This document shows, piece by piece, positions 8,479 to 16,602 of a stretch of 64,000 nt of DNA. The translations under genes were made by a program, and so were the position numbers. A model generated the notes under the pieces. The model saw nothing but the letters and a program-made list of their open reading frames with translations. It did no database searches and had not been told where the DNA came from. The stretch's first letter is position 1. Each line of letters begins with the position of its first letter. Source of the stretch: Sandarakinorhabdus glacialis (GTDB taxonomy: Bacteria; Pseudomonadota; Alphaproteobacteria; Sphingomonadales; Sphingomonadaceae); the NCBI RefSeq assembly GCF_014643455.1, contig NZ_BMJM01000003.1, positions 62,001 to 126,000 on the forward strand. Reading direction: 5' to 3'.

Positions 8479-8568
8479 GGGAGTCGGGCGGGCAGCGCCT
8501 TCGCCAACCCGGTCAGGTCCGGAAGGAAGCAGCCGCAACGAATTCGCGCTGGGTCGTTCCCGGCTCCC
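8479..8568 (+). ncRNA. ffs: signal recognition particle RNA (4.5S type)
   Basis: Small bacterial SRP RNA that binds Ffh and targets ribosomes making membrane proteins. The universally conserved apical core is present: GGTCAGGTCCGGAAGGAAGC, then AGCCGCAACG and CGCTGGGT, corresponding to the asymmetric loop, GGAA tetraloop and Ffh-binding site. The outer arms GGGAGTCGGG (8479) and CCCGGCTCCC (ending 8568) pair with a single G-U, which fixes the approximate ends. Position just upstream of dnaX is common in alphaproteobacteria. No T-run terminator is visible downstream, though a CAGCGC/GCGCTG hairpin lies at 8591-8606. Confidence 0.92.
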
Positions 8569-8762
8569 ACCGCGCAGCGCCGCGAGCGCACAGCGCAAGT
8601 GCGCTGAGCGCCGACAGGCGCAAGCGCGGCCGGCGAGGCAGCGCAGCCTTCCTGCGCTGAACTCGTCCGACGTCAGCATGGGCTTTGCCCATGCCCCTTG
8701 CTTCCTGACGCGATGTAACTAATCCCCTCGCCGCAGCCCCCCCAACCGGCTAGACCCCCTTC

Positions 8763-10526
8763 ATGTCCGACGACGAAGACTCCGCCTTCCCCGGCCTCGA
8801 CCTGCCCGACACCCCGCCCCCCGCGGCCGCCCCCGCCTATCGTGTCCTCGCCCGCAAATATCGCCCCGGCAGTTTCGAAACCCTGCTCGGCCAGGACGCC
8901 ATGGTCCGCACGCTCGGCAACGCCATCGCCCGCGACCGGCTGGCGCAGGCCTGGCTGCTGACCGGCGTCCGCGGCGTCGGCAAGACCTCGACGGCGCGCA
9001 TCATCGCCAAGGCGCTCAACTGCATCGGCGCCGATGGCAACGGCGGCGCGACGATCAGCCCATGCGGTGTGTGCGAGCCGTGCATCGCCATCGCCGCCGG
9101 CCGCCACATCGACGTCATCGAGATGGACGCCGCGTCGAACACCGGCATCGACAGCATCCGCGAGATCATCGAATCGGTGCGCTATGCGACCGTCTCGGCG
9201 CGCTTCAAGATCTACATCATCGATGAAGTCCATATGCTGTCGAAGGCCGCCTTCAACGGCCTTTTGAAAACGCTCGAGGAACCGCCGCCCCACGTCAAAT
9301 TCATCTTCGCCACCACCGAAGTCGAAAAAGTCCCGGTCACGGTCCTCTCGCGCTGCCAGCGTTTCGACCTGCGCCGCGTCCCCGCAGAAACGCTCGTCGC
9401 GCACTTCGCCTCGATCGTCACCGCCGAGGGCGCCAGCGCCGAACCCGAGGCGCTCGCCCTCATCGCCCGCGCCGCCGAAGGCTCGGTCCGCGACGGCCTG
9501 TCGGTCCTCGACCAGGCCATCGCGCATTCGGGCGGCACCGTCACCGCCGCCGCCATCCGCGACATGCTCGGCCTCGCCGATCGCGGCGCCGTCCGCCGGT
9601 TGTTCGGCCATGTCCTCGCCGGCGATGCCCCCGCCGCGCTCGCCGCCATCGCCGAGCAATACGACCTCGGCCTCGACCCCGAGATGCTGCTGCGCGAGCT
9701 GCTGCAACTTGTCCACGCCCTCACCCGCACGCGCCTGGCGCCGGTCGAAGACCCCGCGCTCAGCGTCGAGGAACGCGCGCAGCTAGCGGACTGGGCGCAA
9801 AAACTGCCGTTCACCGCGCTCCACCGGCTCTGGCAATTGCTCCTCAAGGGCCTCGCCGAAGTCCAGTCCGCCCCCGTGCCGCTGCAAGCCGCCGAAATGG
9901 CGCTGCTCCGCATCATCCACGCCGCCGACCTGCCCGACCCCAGCGAACTCGTCCGCCGCATCACCGAAGGCGGCGAGATGCCAGCCGCACGCGCCGTGCT
10001 GCCTCCTGCTTCTCCCCTCCCTTCTTCAGCCGCAGGCGACGCCTTCGCGTCAACGGAGGGGTCGGGGGTGGGTGAGTCTGCGGCCCAGGCCCCCCCTCCG
10101 CCAACAAAAGCCCCGCCACCGCCGCCCGAAACCACCCCCCTCCCCGACCACTACCCCGCCCTCGTCGCCCTCTTCCGCGAAAAAACCGAACCCCGCCTCG
10201 CCCACATTCTCAGCGAGGAACTCCGCCTCGTCGAATGGGCCCCCCCGACGATCATCATCGCCCATGACCAGCGCCACTCGCGCGACCAGCTCGCCGTCAT
10301 CGCCCGCCGTCTCGCCGACTGGATCGGCGATGCTTGGGAGCTACGCTTCGTCACCGAGGGCGGCGGCGCCACTGTCCGCGAAACCGAAGTCGCCGCCGAC
10401 GCTGCGCGCCTTGCCGCGGCGCGCAGCGACCCCGTCGTTGCCGCGTTGATGCACAGTTTCCCCGATGCCGAACTCACCGGCGTCGAGCCACTTCCCGAAA
10501 GGATTCCCCATGCCCAGTCTCGATGA
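8763..10526 (+). CDS. dnaX: DNA polymerase III subunit tau/gamma
   Basis: Clamp-loader ATPase of the replisome, 587 residues. Walker A is GVRGVGKT (68-75), the zinc module C-x(n)-CGVCEPC (about 87-107), Walker B IIDEVHML (152-159) and the SRC sensor motif near 196. After the clamp-loader domains (to about 375) comes a proline/alanine-rich linker (about 405-465) and a tau-type C-terminal domain (HYPALVALFREK...) that would contact the polymerase. Part of the linker (about residues 417-437) is encoded by a dispersed repeat that also occurs outside genes at 28505 and 2672. ybaB overlaps its 3' end. Confidence 0.96.
   Translation: MSDDEDSAFPGLDLPDTPPPAAAPAYRVLARKYRPGSFETLLGQDAMVRTLGNAIARDRLAQAWLLTGVRGVGKTSTARIIAKALNCIGADGNGGATISPCGVCEPCIAIAAGRHIDVIEMDAASNTGIDSIREIIESVRYATVSARFKIYIIDEVHMLSKAAFNGLLKTLEEPPPHVKFIFATTEVEKVPVTVLSRCQRFDLRRVPAETLVAHFASIVTAEGASAEPEALALIARAAEGSVRDGLSVLDQAIAHSGGTVTAAAIRDMLGLADRGAVRRLFGHVLAGDAPAALAAIAEQYDLGLDPEMLLRELLQLVHALTRTRLAPVEDPALSVEERAQLADWAQKLPFTALHRLWQLLLKGLAEVQSAPVPLQAAEMALLRIIHAADLPDPSELVRRITEGGEMPAARAVLPPASPLPSSAAGDAFASTEGSGVGESAAQAPPPPTKAPPPPPETTPLPDHYPALVALFREKTEPRLAHILSEELRLVEWAPPTIIIAHDQRHSRDQLAVIARRLADWIGDAWELRFVTEGGGATVRETEVAADAARLAAARSDPVVAALMHSFPDAELTGVEPLPERIPHAQSR
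10014..10073 (+). repeat. dispersed repeat inserted in frame in dnaX
   Basis: About 60 bases (CCCTCCCTTCTTCAGCCGCA, continuing through GGCGACGCCTTCGCGTCAAC to GGTCGGGGGTGGGT) match, nearly base for base, the intergenic copy at 28504-28561, and the core also matches 2672-2702. Here it is translated as PLPSSAAGDAFASTEGSGVG within the dnaX linker. The reading frame is preserved on both sides. Confidence 0.85.
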
Positions 10527-10836
10527 ACTGATGAAGGCCGCGCAGAACGTCCAGGAACAGATGCAGGCGGCACAGGCCAAGCTCGACACGATCGAAGTCG
10601 AAGGTGCCAGCGGCGGCGGCCTCGTCAAGGTCCGGGCCAGCGCCCGCGGCCGCATCCTCGGCATCGTCATCGACCCATCGCTGCTGACGACAGACTCGAA
10701 GGAAATGCTCGAAGACCTTGTTGTTGCAGCCTTCAATGACGCGAAGTCCAAGGCCGACCAGGCCGGCAGCGCTGAAATGAACAAGCTGACCGCCGGCATG
10801 CCGCTGCCCCCTGGCTTCAAGCTGCCGAACCTATAA
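10510..10836 (+). CDS. YbaB/EbfC family nucleoid-associated protein
   Basis: A 108-residue DNA-binding protein that forms a tweezer-like dimer. The N-terminal helix MPSLDELMKAAQNVQEQMQ and the conserved strand GGLVKVRASARGRILGIVID are typical of the family, with the acidic C-terminal helix and PGFKLPNL tail. AAAGGA sits about 7 bases before this ATG. The start lies 17 bases inside the end of dnaX in another frame, the usual dnaX-ybaB(-recR) order, although recR is not next here. An inverted repeat directly downstream probably ends the transcript. Confidence 0.95.
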   Translation: MPSLDELMKAAQNVQEQMQAAQAKLDTIEVEGASGGGLVKVRASARGRILGIVIDPSLLTTDSKEMLEDLVVAAFNDAKSKADQAGSAEMNKLTAGMPLPPGFKLPNL

Positions 10837-10846
10837 CCCGCAGCCA

Positions 10847-10879
10847 TTCGTCATGCTGAACCACGGTCAGCATGACGAA
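10847..10879. terminator. 13-bp perfect inverted repeat between convergent ybaB and mtgA
   Basis: TTCGTCATGCTGA (10847-10859) pairs perfectly with TCAGCATGACGAA (10867-10879) around a 7-base loop. It sits between two converging genes, so it can act as a bidirectional terminator, though there is no T run. The same core (GTCATGCTGAA...TTCAGCAT) recurs at 21031, so it also belongs to a dispersed repeat family. Confidence 0.65.
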
Positions 10880-10892
10880 GATATGCTACCCC

Positions 10893-11609
10893 TCACCGCA
10901 AGCAGGCGTCGATCTTCTCTCTCTTGATATACCGCGCCCGCTTCTCGATGCTGCGCGCATAGCGCTTCACATACCGCCCGGGCCGCGCCGCATCGCGCTT
11001 GATCGGCTGCGGCAATATCGCCGCGATGCGCGATGCCTGCGCCGTCGTCAGATCCGCCGCGCTTACACCGAAATAATGCTGCGCCGCTGCCTCGACGCCG
11101 TAGACCCCGGTGCCCATCTCGGCGATGTTGAGATAGACCTCCATGATCCGCGGCTTGCCCCAGACCGCCTCGATCAGCACGGTGAACCACGCCTCCAATC
11201 CCTTGCGGACATACGACCGCCCCGGCCACAGGAAGGCGTTCTTCGCCGTCTGCTGCGAAATCGTCGAGCCACCGCGCAGCTTGGTCTTGCCGTCGGCCTT
11301 GGCCTTTTCATTGCGCGCCGCGGCCTGCTCCATCGCCTCGAAATCGAAACCCTTGTGCTCGCAAAACCGCCAATCCTCGGCGCCGATTACCGCGCGCGGC
11401 ACCGCCGGCGCAATCGCCGACAGTGGCACCCAGTCGCGCTCGACATGGCGGCCCTCGATCGCATCGCGCGCCATCGGCCAGGTCAGTGGCACCGGCACAA
11501 ACCGATACGCCACAACCCACATCACGCTGAGAAGGATTAACATGAGTACGGCCTTGCCCGCAAAGACAAGGACGCGAACGATCGGATTGCGGCGGCTGGC
11601 TGTTGGCAC
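10893..11609 (-). CDS. mtgA: monofunctional biosynthetic peptidoglycan transglycosylase
   Basis: Inner-membrane GT51 glycosyltransferase that polymerises lipid II glycan strands. The 238-residue protein has one N-terminal membrane helix (VLVFAGKAVLMLILLSVMWV) and all GT51 motifs: EDWRFCEHKGFD with the catalytic Glu, RGGSTISQQTAKN, the KGLEAWFT segment and KPRIMEVYLNIAEMG. There is no transpeptidase domain, and the length is normal for MtgA. It converges with ybaB and follows rpoH on the same strand with a 67-base gap. Confidence 0.95.
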   Translation of the reverse strand: MPTASRRNPIVRVLVFAGKAVLMLILLSVMWVVAYRFVPVPLTWPMARDAIEGRHVERDWVPLSAIAPAVPRAVIGAEDWRFCEHKGFDFEAMEQAAARNEKAKADGKTKLRGGSTISQQTAKNAFLWPGRSYVRKGLEAWFTVLIEAVWGKPRIMEVYLNIAEMGTGVYGVEAAAQHYFGVSAADLTTAQASRIAAILPQPIKRDAARPGRYVKRYARSIEKRARYIKREKIDACLR

Positions 11610-11676
11610 TTGGATTCCGGCAGTGGAACGGTCTTGTGTCAGCCTGCCGGGCCAGACGTCAACAGCCCCAAATCAC

Positions 11677-12585
11677 TTATACCGGCTCGGGCAGCAAGCG
11701 CCGCTCGCCGGCCAGCGAATGCATCGCCTTCGACAGCTTCTCGAACGCCCGCACCTCGATCTGCCGCACCCGCTCGCGGCTGATGCCGTATTGCTGCGAC
11801 AGCTCCTCGAGCGTCTCCGGCTCATCGACCAGGCGCCGCTGGGTCAGGATGTGCTTTTCACGATCGTTGAGCGCATCCATCGCCGACGTCAGCAGCCCGT
11901 GGCGCTGGTCGCGCTCCTGCTCGTCGGCGACCATCTCGTCCTGCAACGGGCCGGTATCCGCCAGCCAATCCTGCCACTCGCCTTCGCCTTCCTCGCGCAG
12001 CGGTGCATTGAGCGACGTATCGCCGCCCATCGACATGCGGCGGTTCATGCTGATCACTTCGTCCTGGGTCACACCCAAAGTCGTCGCGATCTTCTCGACA
12101 TCGAGATGGCGCATGTCGCCGTCTTCCATGGCGTTGAGCTTGCCCTTCAGCCGCCGCAGGTTGAAGAACAGCTTCTTCTGCGCAGCCGTCGTGCCGATCT
12201 TTACCAGGCTCCACGAGCGCAGGATATATTCCTGGATCGAGGCGCGGATCCACCACATCGCATAGGTCGCCAATCGGAAACCCTTTTCGGCGTCGAATTT
12301 CTTGACGCCTTGGATCAGCCCGATATTGCCCTCGGAAATCAGCTCGGCGACCGGCAGGCCATAGCCGCGATAACCCATGGCGATCTTGGCGACGAGCCGC
12401 AGGTGCGACGTCACCAGCTTGGCGGCGGCCTCGGGATCCTGATGCTCCTCCCAACGCTTGGCGAGCATATATTCCTGCTCGGGCGCCAACAGCGGAAACT
12501 TGCGGATTTCGGACAAATAACGGTTCAACCCGGCTTCACCGCCGAGCGCGGGAATGCTGGTTTTGACTGCAGGCACATTGGCCAT
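11677..12585 (-). CDS. rpoH: RNA polymerase sigma-32 factor (heat shock)
   Basis: Alternative sigma factor for heat-shock promoters, 302 residues. It contains the region 2 block SHLRLVAKIAMGYRGYGLP with LISEGNIGLIQGVKKFD and WWIRASIQEYIL, the RpoH-box QKKLFFNLRRLKGKL that distinguishes it from RpoD, and region 4.2 SQQYGISRERVRQIEVRAFE. The start at MANVPAVK has a good ribosome site (AGGGAG) which overlaps the stop of rluD upstream, so the two genes are likely co-transcribed with a possible separate rpoH promoter inside rluD. The frame stays open upstream but the sequence there is not rpoH-like. Confidence 0.96.
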   Translation of the reverse strand: MANVPAVKTSIPALGGEAGLNRYLSEIRKFPLLAPEQEYMLAKRWEEHQDPEAAAKLVTSHLRLVAKIAMGYRGYGLPVAELISEGNIGLIQGVKKFDAEKGFRLATYAMWWIRASIQEYILRSWSLVKIGTTAAQKKLFFNLRRLKGKLNAMEDGDMRHLDVEKIATTLGVTQDEVISMNRRMSMGGDTSLNAPLREEGEGEWQDWLADTGPLQDEMVADEQERDQRHGLLTSAMDALNDREKHILTQRRLVDEPETLEELSQQYGISRERVRQIEVRAFEKLSKAMHSLAGERRLLPEPV

Positions 12586-12596
12586 GATAAAACTCC

Positions 12597-13556
12597 CTAA
12601 CCTTCGGCGCCTGAAAGACGACCGATTAACTCCATTATATCCGCTGGCAGCGCGGATTCGAAAGACAGTTTTTCTTGTGTGACCGGATGAACAAACCCCA
12701 GCGTCGCCGCATGGAGGGCCTGCCGCGCAAACCCAAGCTCGGTCATAACCGCCGAAAGGCTTCCCGGGGTCCGGCCATAAGCAGCATCTCCCAGTAAAGC
12801 ATGGCCAAATGACGCCATATGAACCCGGATCTGATGCGTTCGCCCGGTCTCCAGCCGGCATTCCACCTGCGCCGATGCCCGCAGCGGCGCTATGGTGCGG
12901 TAATGCGTCACGGCCCGTTTTCCCTTGCCCTCGGGGACGATCGCCATCTTCTGCCGGTTGGCGCTCGACCGTGCCAGCGACGCCTCGATGCGCCCCGCCG
13001 GCGGCACTGGATGCCCCATCACCACCGCCGTATAGCGCCGTTCGACGGTATGCGCCGCGAACTGCCGCGACAGGAATTCATGCGCCGGATCGGTCTTGGC
13101 GACCACCAGCAGCCCCGACGTATCCTTGTCGATGCGGTGGACGATCCCCGGCCGCGCCACCCCGCCGATGCCGGACAAGCGCCCGGCGCAATGATGCAGC
13201 AGCGCGTTGACCATGGTGCCGTCGTAATTTCCCGCCGCCGGATGGACGACCAGTCCCGCCGGCTTGTCGACGACGAGCAAGGACTCGTCCTCATAGACGA
13301 TGGTCAGCGGAATATCCTGCGCCAGCGTCTCCGAGGCTCGCGGCTCCGGAATGACCAATGTCAGCGCCTCGCCGCCCTTCACCTTGAGTGCCGGGTCCCA
13401 CAGCACCCCGGCCGGCCCAGTCACCCGCCCGCCGCCAACCAGCGCCTTCAGTCGCTCGCGCGAATGCTGCGGCAGCTCGATCGCCAGCGCACGGTCCAGC
13501 CGCAGCCCGGCCGCGCTCGCGGGCAAAACAAGATCAATCGACTTTTCGGCCCCCAT
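12597..13556 (-). CDS. rluD: RluA-family 23S rRNA pseudouridine synthase
   Basis: Isomerises uridines in the large-subunit rRNA, 319 residues. An S4-like N-terminal domain (RLDRALAIELPQHSRERLKALV) precedes the catalytic domain with GIVHRIDKDTSGLLVVAKTD, whose Asp is the catalytic residue, followed by RYTAVVMGHP, LETGRTHQIRVHMASFGH and the LLGDAAYG loop. This is the RluD-type layout; RluC-type specificity cannot be excluded from sequence alone. The gene is divergent from the JAMM peptidase gene with only 18 bases between starts, and rpoH follows 11 bases after its stop. Confidence 0.92.
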   Translation of the reverse strand: MGAEKSIDLVLPASAAGLRLDRALAIELPQHSRERLKALVGGGRVTGPAGVLWDPALKVKGGEALTLVIPEPRASETLAQDIPLTIVYEDESLLVVDKPAGLVVHPAAGNYDGTMVNALLHHCAGRLSGIGGVARPGIVHRIDKDTSGLLVVAKTDPAHEFLSRQFAAHTVERRYTAVVMGHPVPPAGRIEASLARSSANRQKMAIVPEGKGKRAVTHYRTIAPLRASAQVECRLETGRTHQIRVHMASFGHALLGDAAYGRTPGSLSAVMTELGFARQALHAATLGFVHPVTQEKLSFESALPADIMELIGRLSGAEG

Positions 13557-13574
13557 GTCCTAGCGGATGTGCTT

Positions 13575-14003
13575 ATGATCGTTCGAATTGCAAGCGGGGT
13601 CTTAGAATCCCTTCGCGCCGCAGCTTCAGCGGTTCATCCCAACGAATGTTGCGGGCTCATCACTGGCAAGCCCGGCCTCATCGAGGCGATCGTTCCGGCG
13701 CGCAACGTCAGCCCGCATCCGGCGACCAGCTTCGAAATCGACCCCGGCATCTTGCTCAAGACCCACCGCGACGTCCGCGCCGTCCAGCGACAGGTCCTCG
13801 GCCATTATCACAGCCACCCCAACGGCAGCACCGAGCCGTCGCCGCGCGACGCCGCCCGCGCCACTCACAACGGCCAGTTGTCGATCATCATCGCCGCCGG
13901 CAACATCACCGGCTGGGAGGTCGTTGCCCAGCAGAACCAGGACGACCCCGAATCCGACGCCGTCCACGGGCGGTTCGTGCCCGTGAAGCTGCTCGGCGTC
14001 TGA
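13575..14003 (+). CDS. JAMM/MPN metalloprotease-like protein
   Basis: A 142-residue single-domain Mov34/MPN/PAD-1 protein. The zinc motif is complete: an upstream Glu in HPNECCGL, then GHYHSHPNGSTEPSPRDA, which matches E-x(n)-HSHP-x(n)-S-x2-D. Bacterial relatives remove C-terminal tails from ubiquitin-like sulfur carriers such as ThiS/MoaD/CysO-type proteins, or act as peptidases with other partners. No carrier protein gene is adjacent. The stop overlaps the start of the cold-shock gene (TGATG), and chpT overlaps in turn, so all three are translationally coupled. Confidence 0.85.
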   Translation: MIVRIASGVLESLRAAASAVHPNECCGLITGKPGLIEAIVPARNVSPHPATSFEIDPGILLKTHRDVRAVQRQVLGHYHSHPNGSTEPSPRDAARATHNGQLSIIIAAGNITGWEVVAQQNQDDPESDAVHGRFVPVKLLGV

Positions 14004-14224
14004 TGGCCAGCGGTGCGGTGAAATGGTTCGATGCCAGGAAAGGCTTCGGCTTCATCACGCCCGATCTCGGCCCGCGCGACGTCTTTGTCCATGTTTCCGC
14101 GATCACCGCGGCCGGGCTTGAAATCGTCATCCCCGGCGATCGTTTCGATTTCGAACTGGCCCAGAGCGGCGACGGACGCCTCATCGCGCTCGGCCTGAGA
14201 CCGCGACAGGATCCTCCGGCATGA
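14003..14224 (+). CDS. cold-shock-domain protein
   Basis: A 73-residue OB-fold single-stranded nucleic acid binder. RNP1-like KGFGFITPD and RNP2-like DVFVHVSAI are both present after GAVKWFDARKG, and the sheet ends with GDRFDFELAQSGDGRLIALGL. The length is that of a CspA-type monomer with a short basic tail. Its ATG overlaps the JAMM gene stop and its own stop overlaps the chpT start, so expression follows this operon rather than a typical long cold-shock 5' UTR; no such leader is seen. Confidence 0.93.
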   Translation: MASGAVKWFDARKGFGFITPDLGPRDVFVHVSAITAAGLEIVIPGDRFDFELAQSGDGRLIALGLRPRQDPPA

Positions 14225-14763
14225 CCGATACCCTCCTCGCCGGCTTCATCGTCAAATGGATGACGCATGATTTCGCCAGCCCGATCGCCACGGCAATGAC
14301 CGCCAGCGAATTGCTGTCCGACACCCCCGATGCCGAAATCAACGGCCTCGTCCAGGAAAGCACCGTCCGCCTCGCCGGCCGCCTCCGGCTCGTCCGCGCC
14401 GCGCTGGCCCCCGGTGCGTCGCCGATCGGCGACGCCGCGCTCGAAAAACTCGTCCGCGGCGGCCTCGACGGCACCGCCATCACCTGGTCGCGCTCCGGCA
14501 CCGACAGCGACGGCCTGCGTGCCAAGGTCATCGCCGGCAGCGCGCTGCTGCTCGCCGACCTGCGCCGCGGCCAGCCGCTGACCGTCACCGACACCCATGC
14601 CCAATGGGAAACCCCCGTCGCGCTGCCCGACGCGGTCGCCGCCGCCCTCGCCGGCAAACCCGCCACCGACAGCCGCTCCGCCGTCGCCGCGCTGCTCGCT
14701 GCCACCGCCGCCAATGCCGGCCTCGTCCTCACCGCGACCGCCGACGGCATCGCCTGGGGCTAG
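14221..14763 (+). CDS. chpT: ChpT-like histidine phosphotransferase
   Basis: A 180-residue protein resembling ChpT, which passes phosphate from CckA to CtrA/CpdR in alphaproteobacteria. The N-terminal helix carries WMTHDFASPIATAMTASELL, matching the H-D-h-x-S-P-h phospho-accepting His of the pseudo-histidine-kinase dimerisation domain. It is followed by a second helix (VQESTVRLAGRLRLVRAAL) and a degenerate ATPase-like domain without ATP motifs. The start overlaps the cold-shock gene stop. Divergence from well-known ChpTs is marked, so the assignment is by motif and size rather than overall similarity. Confidence 0.75.
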   Translation: MTDTLLAGFIVKWMTHDFASPIATAMTASELLSDTPDAEINGLVQESTVRLAGRLRLVRAALAPGASPIGDAALEKLVRGGLDGTAITWSRSGTDSDGLRAKVIAGSALLLADLRRGQPLTVTDTHAQWETPVALPDAVAAALAGKPATDSRSAVAALLAATAANAGLVLTATADGIAWG

Positions 14764-14783
14764 ACGCGACAATTGTCCGTCCT

Positions 14784-14820
14784 GTCATCCCGGGCTCGAC
14801 CCGGGACCCAGTTGCGTCTC
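14784..14820 (+). repeat. dispersed CCCGGG palindrome
   Basis: GTCATCCCGGGCTCGACCCG, continuing as GGACCCAGTTGCGTCTC, forms a CCCGGG / CCCGGG stem (14789-14794 and 14800-14805). Very similar copies lie at 54765-54802 and 62063-62099. All three sit just after the end of a gene, which suits a transcription-end or REP-like role. Confidence 0.8.
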
Positions 14821-14965
14821 TGCGGCATGATAGACCGTAACCCGAGGCGAAACCCGAACGACAGATCAATCAATCACCTCGCAAAGGATCGAAAACAGTG
14901 CCTGAGCGGCGTGACCCGCGCCTTGCAATCCCCTAAGACCCACGGGTGACGCGAACTTTCCCCTC

Positions 14966-15733
14966 ATGAGCATCTGGGTCGTGATCGCCGGAGCCGCGAC
15001 CGCGCTGCTTGTCGGCGGGCCGCTCGGCGCGCTTGCCGCTTCGGCGAACCTTGGCAGTCGCAGCGCCGATGACCCTGCCCGCGAGCGCAGCAGCCTTGCG
15101 CGCGTCCGCGACGGTGGCCTCGCCCGCCTGCGCGCCGGCACGCAGGAACGCCGCCGCGTCGCCTTCACCATCGCCGCCATTGCACTGGCCGCCAAGATGG
15201 CGCGCGCCGATGGCGATGCATCGGCCGCCGAGTTCGCCACCTTCCAGCGGCTGTTCCAGGTCGACGCTCCCGAAACCGACAACGCCCGGCGTTTCTACGA
15301 TCTCGCCAAGAAATCCATGGCGGGTTTCGAATCCTATGCCGAACAGGTCGCGACCCTGCTCGGCGACGGGTCGCCGATGCTCGAGGACCTGCTCGACGCG
15401 CTCTGGCTGATCGCCGAAACAGATGGCTTCCACCCCGGCGAGATCGACTATCTCGATCAGGTCGCGGCGCGGCTCGGTTTCGACGCCGCCGCCACGGCAC
15501 GCATCCGTGCCCGTCACACCGGCCCGGCACAGGACGACCCCTGGGCGATCCTCGGCGTGCGCCCCGGCGCCGATGCTGCCGCCTTGCGCACCGCCTATCA
15601 CGCGCTTGTCCGCCAATATCACCCCGACCGACATCTTGCCGAAGGCGTGCCCGCCGAATTCATCCGCGTCACCGAAAGCCGCATGGCCGTCATAAATGCC
15701 GCCTATGCCCGCGTCACCGGAAAATCGGGATGA
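14966..15733 (+). CDS. TerB-like plus DnaJ-domain protein (DjlA-like)
   Basis: A 255-residue protein with an N-terminal hydrophobic segment (VVIAGAATALLVGGPLGALAA), a helical TerB/DjlA central region (about 60-170, with AAKMARADGDASAAEFATFQ and LIAETDGFHPGEIDYL, each with acidic metal-site residues), and a C-terminal J domain (about 185-250, DPWAILGVRPGADAAALRTA, with HPD in QYHPDRH). DjlA is a membrane-anchored DnaK co-chaperone; the same anchored layout is inferred here. Its stop overlaps the start of the EamA permease. Confidence 0.88.
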   Translation: MSIWVVIAGAATALLVGGPLGALAASANLGSRSADDPARERSSLARVRDGGLARLRAGTQERRRVAFTIAAIALAAKMARADGDASAAEFATFQRLFQVDAPETDNARRFYDLAKKSMAGFESYAEQVATLLGDGSPMLEDLLDALWLIAETDGFHPGEIDYLDQVAARLGFDAAATARIRARHTGPAQDDPWAILGVRPGADAAALRTAYHALVRQYHPDRHLAEGVPAEFIRVTESRMAVINAAYARVTGKSG

Positions 15734-16602
15734 AACCCAAGCACCTCCTGCTCATCCTCGTCATCAATTTCGTCTGGGCCTTCAACGTGGTCGCGGTGAA
15801 GATGGCGGTGACCGAGGCACAGCCGCTGACCGCCGTGGCGCTGCGCTACTGTATCGTGCTGCTTGTCTGCCTGCCGTGGCTGCGCTGGCAACCCGGCCGC
15901 ATGGGCACCATCCTCGTCACCGGCCTGATCGCCGGCGCACTGTTCATGGGCCTTGGCGGGCTCGGCTTTGCGCTCGCCGACAATGTTTCGGCGCTCGCCA
16001 TCGCCGGGCAATTGGGCGTGCCGTTCAGCCTGCTGCTCGCGGTCTTCGTCTACCGCGAACGCATCCGCTGGCCGCGCATCACCGCTGTCGTCCTCTGCTT
16101 CCTCGGCGTGGCCGTCATGGGCTTCGACCCCGCCATCGCCCACGAAAGCATCGCCCTGTGGCTCACCGTCACCGCGTCCTTGTGCTGGGCGATCGGCAAC
16201 CTCCTGTTCCGCAAGCTGGCGGGCATCAGCGTGCTGACCATCCACGCCTGGCTGGCGCTGATCAGCATCCCGATGCTCTTCGGCGCCAGCCTGATCTTCG
16301 AACCCGGCGCCTTCGCCCGCATCCCCGACCTGCGCCTCGATACCTGGGGCTGGATCACCTATTCGGCGCTCGGTGCGTCGCTGCTCGGCCATGGCGGCAT
16401 GAGTTGGCTGTTCCAACGCTACCCCGTCTCGACCGTGTCGCCGCTGACCCTGCCGGCGCCGCTGCTGTCGGTCATCATGGCCGTCGTCGTGCTCGGCACC
16501 CCGATCACCGGGCAAATGGTCGCCGGCGGCATCCTGACCCTGATCGGCGTCGCCATCATCACCACACGGACGGCGCAGAAACGCGACCTCGAACCGTCAT
16601 GA
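15730..16602 (+). CDS. EamA/DMT-family transporter
   Basis: A 290-residue inner-membrane permease with about ten predicted hydrophobic helices in two repeated EamA halves (FVWAFNVVAVKMAVTEAQPL near the N terminus and SLCWAIGNLLFRKLAG at the start of the second half). The substrate is unknown; members export amino acids, metabolites or nucleotide sugars. ATGA overlaps on both sides link it to the DnaJ-like gene and the amidase, forming a three-gene coupled unit. Confidence 0.9.
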   Translation: MKPKHLLLILVINFVWAFNVVAVKMAVTEAQPLTAVALRYCIVLLVCLPWLRWQPGRMGTILVTGLIAGALFMGLGGLGFALADNVSALAIAGQLGVPFSLLLAVFVYRERIRWPRITAVVLCFLGVAVMGFDPAIAHESIALWLTVTASLCWAIGNLLFRKLAGISVLTIHAWLALISIPMLFGASLIFEPGAFARIPDLRLDTWGWITYSALGASLLGHGGMSWLFQRYPVSTVSPLTLPAPLLSVIMAVVVLGTPITGQMVAGGILTLIGVAIITTRTAQKRDLEPS

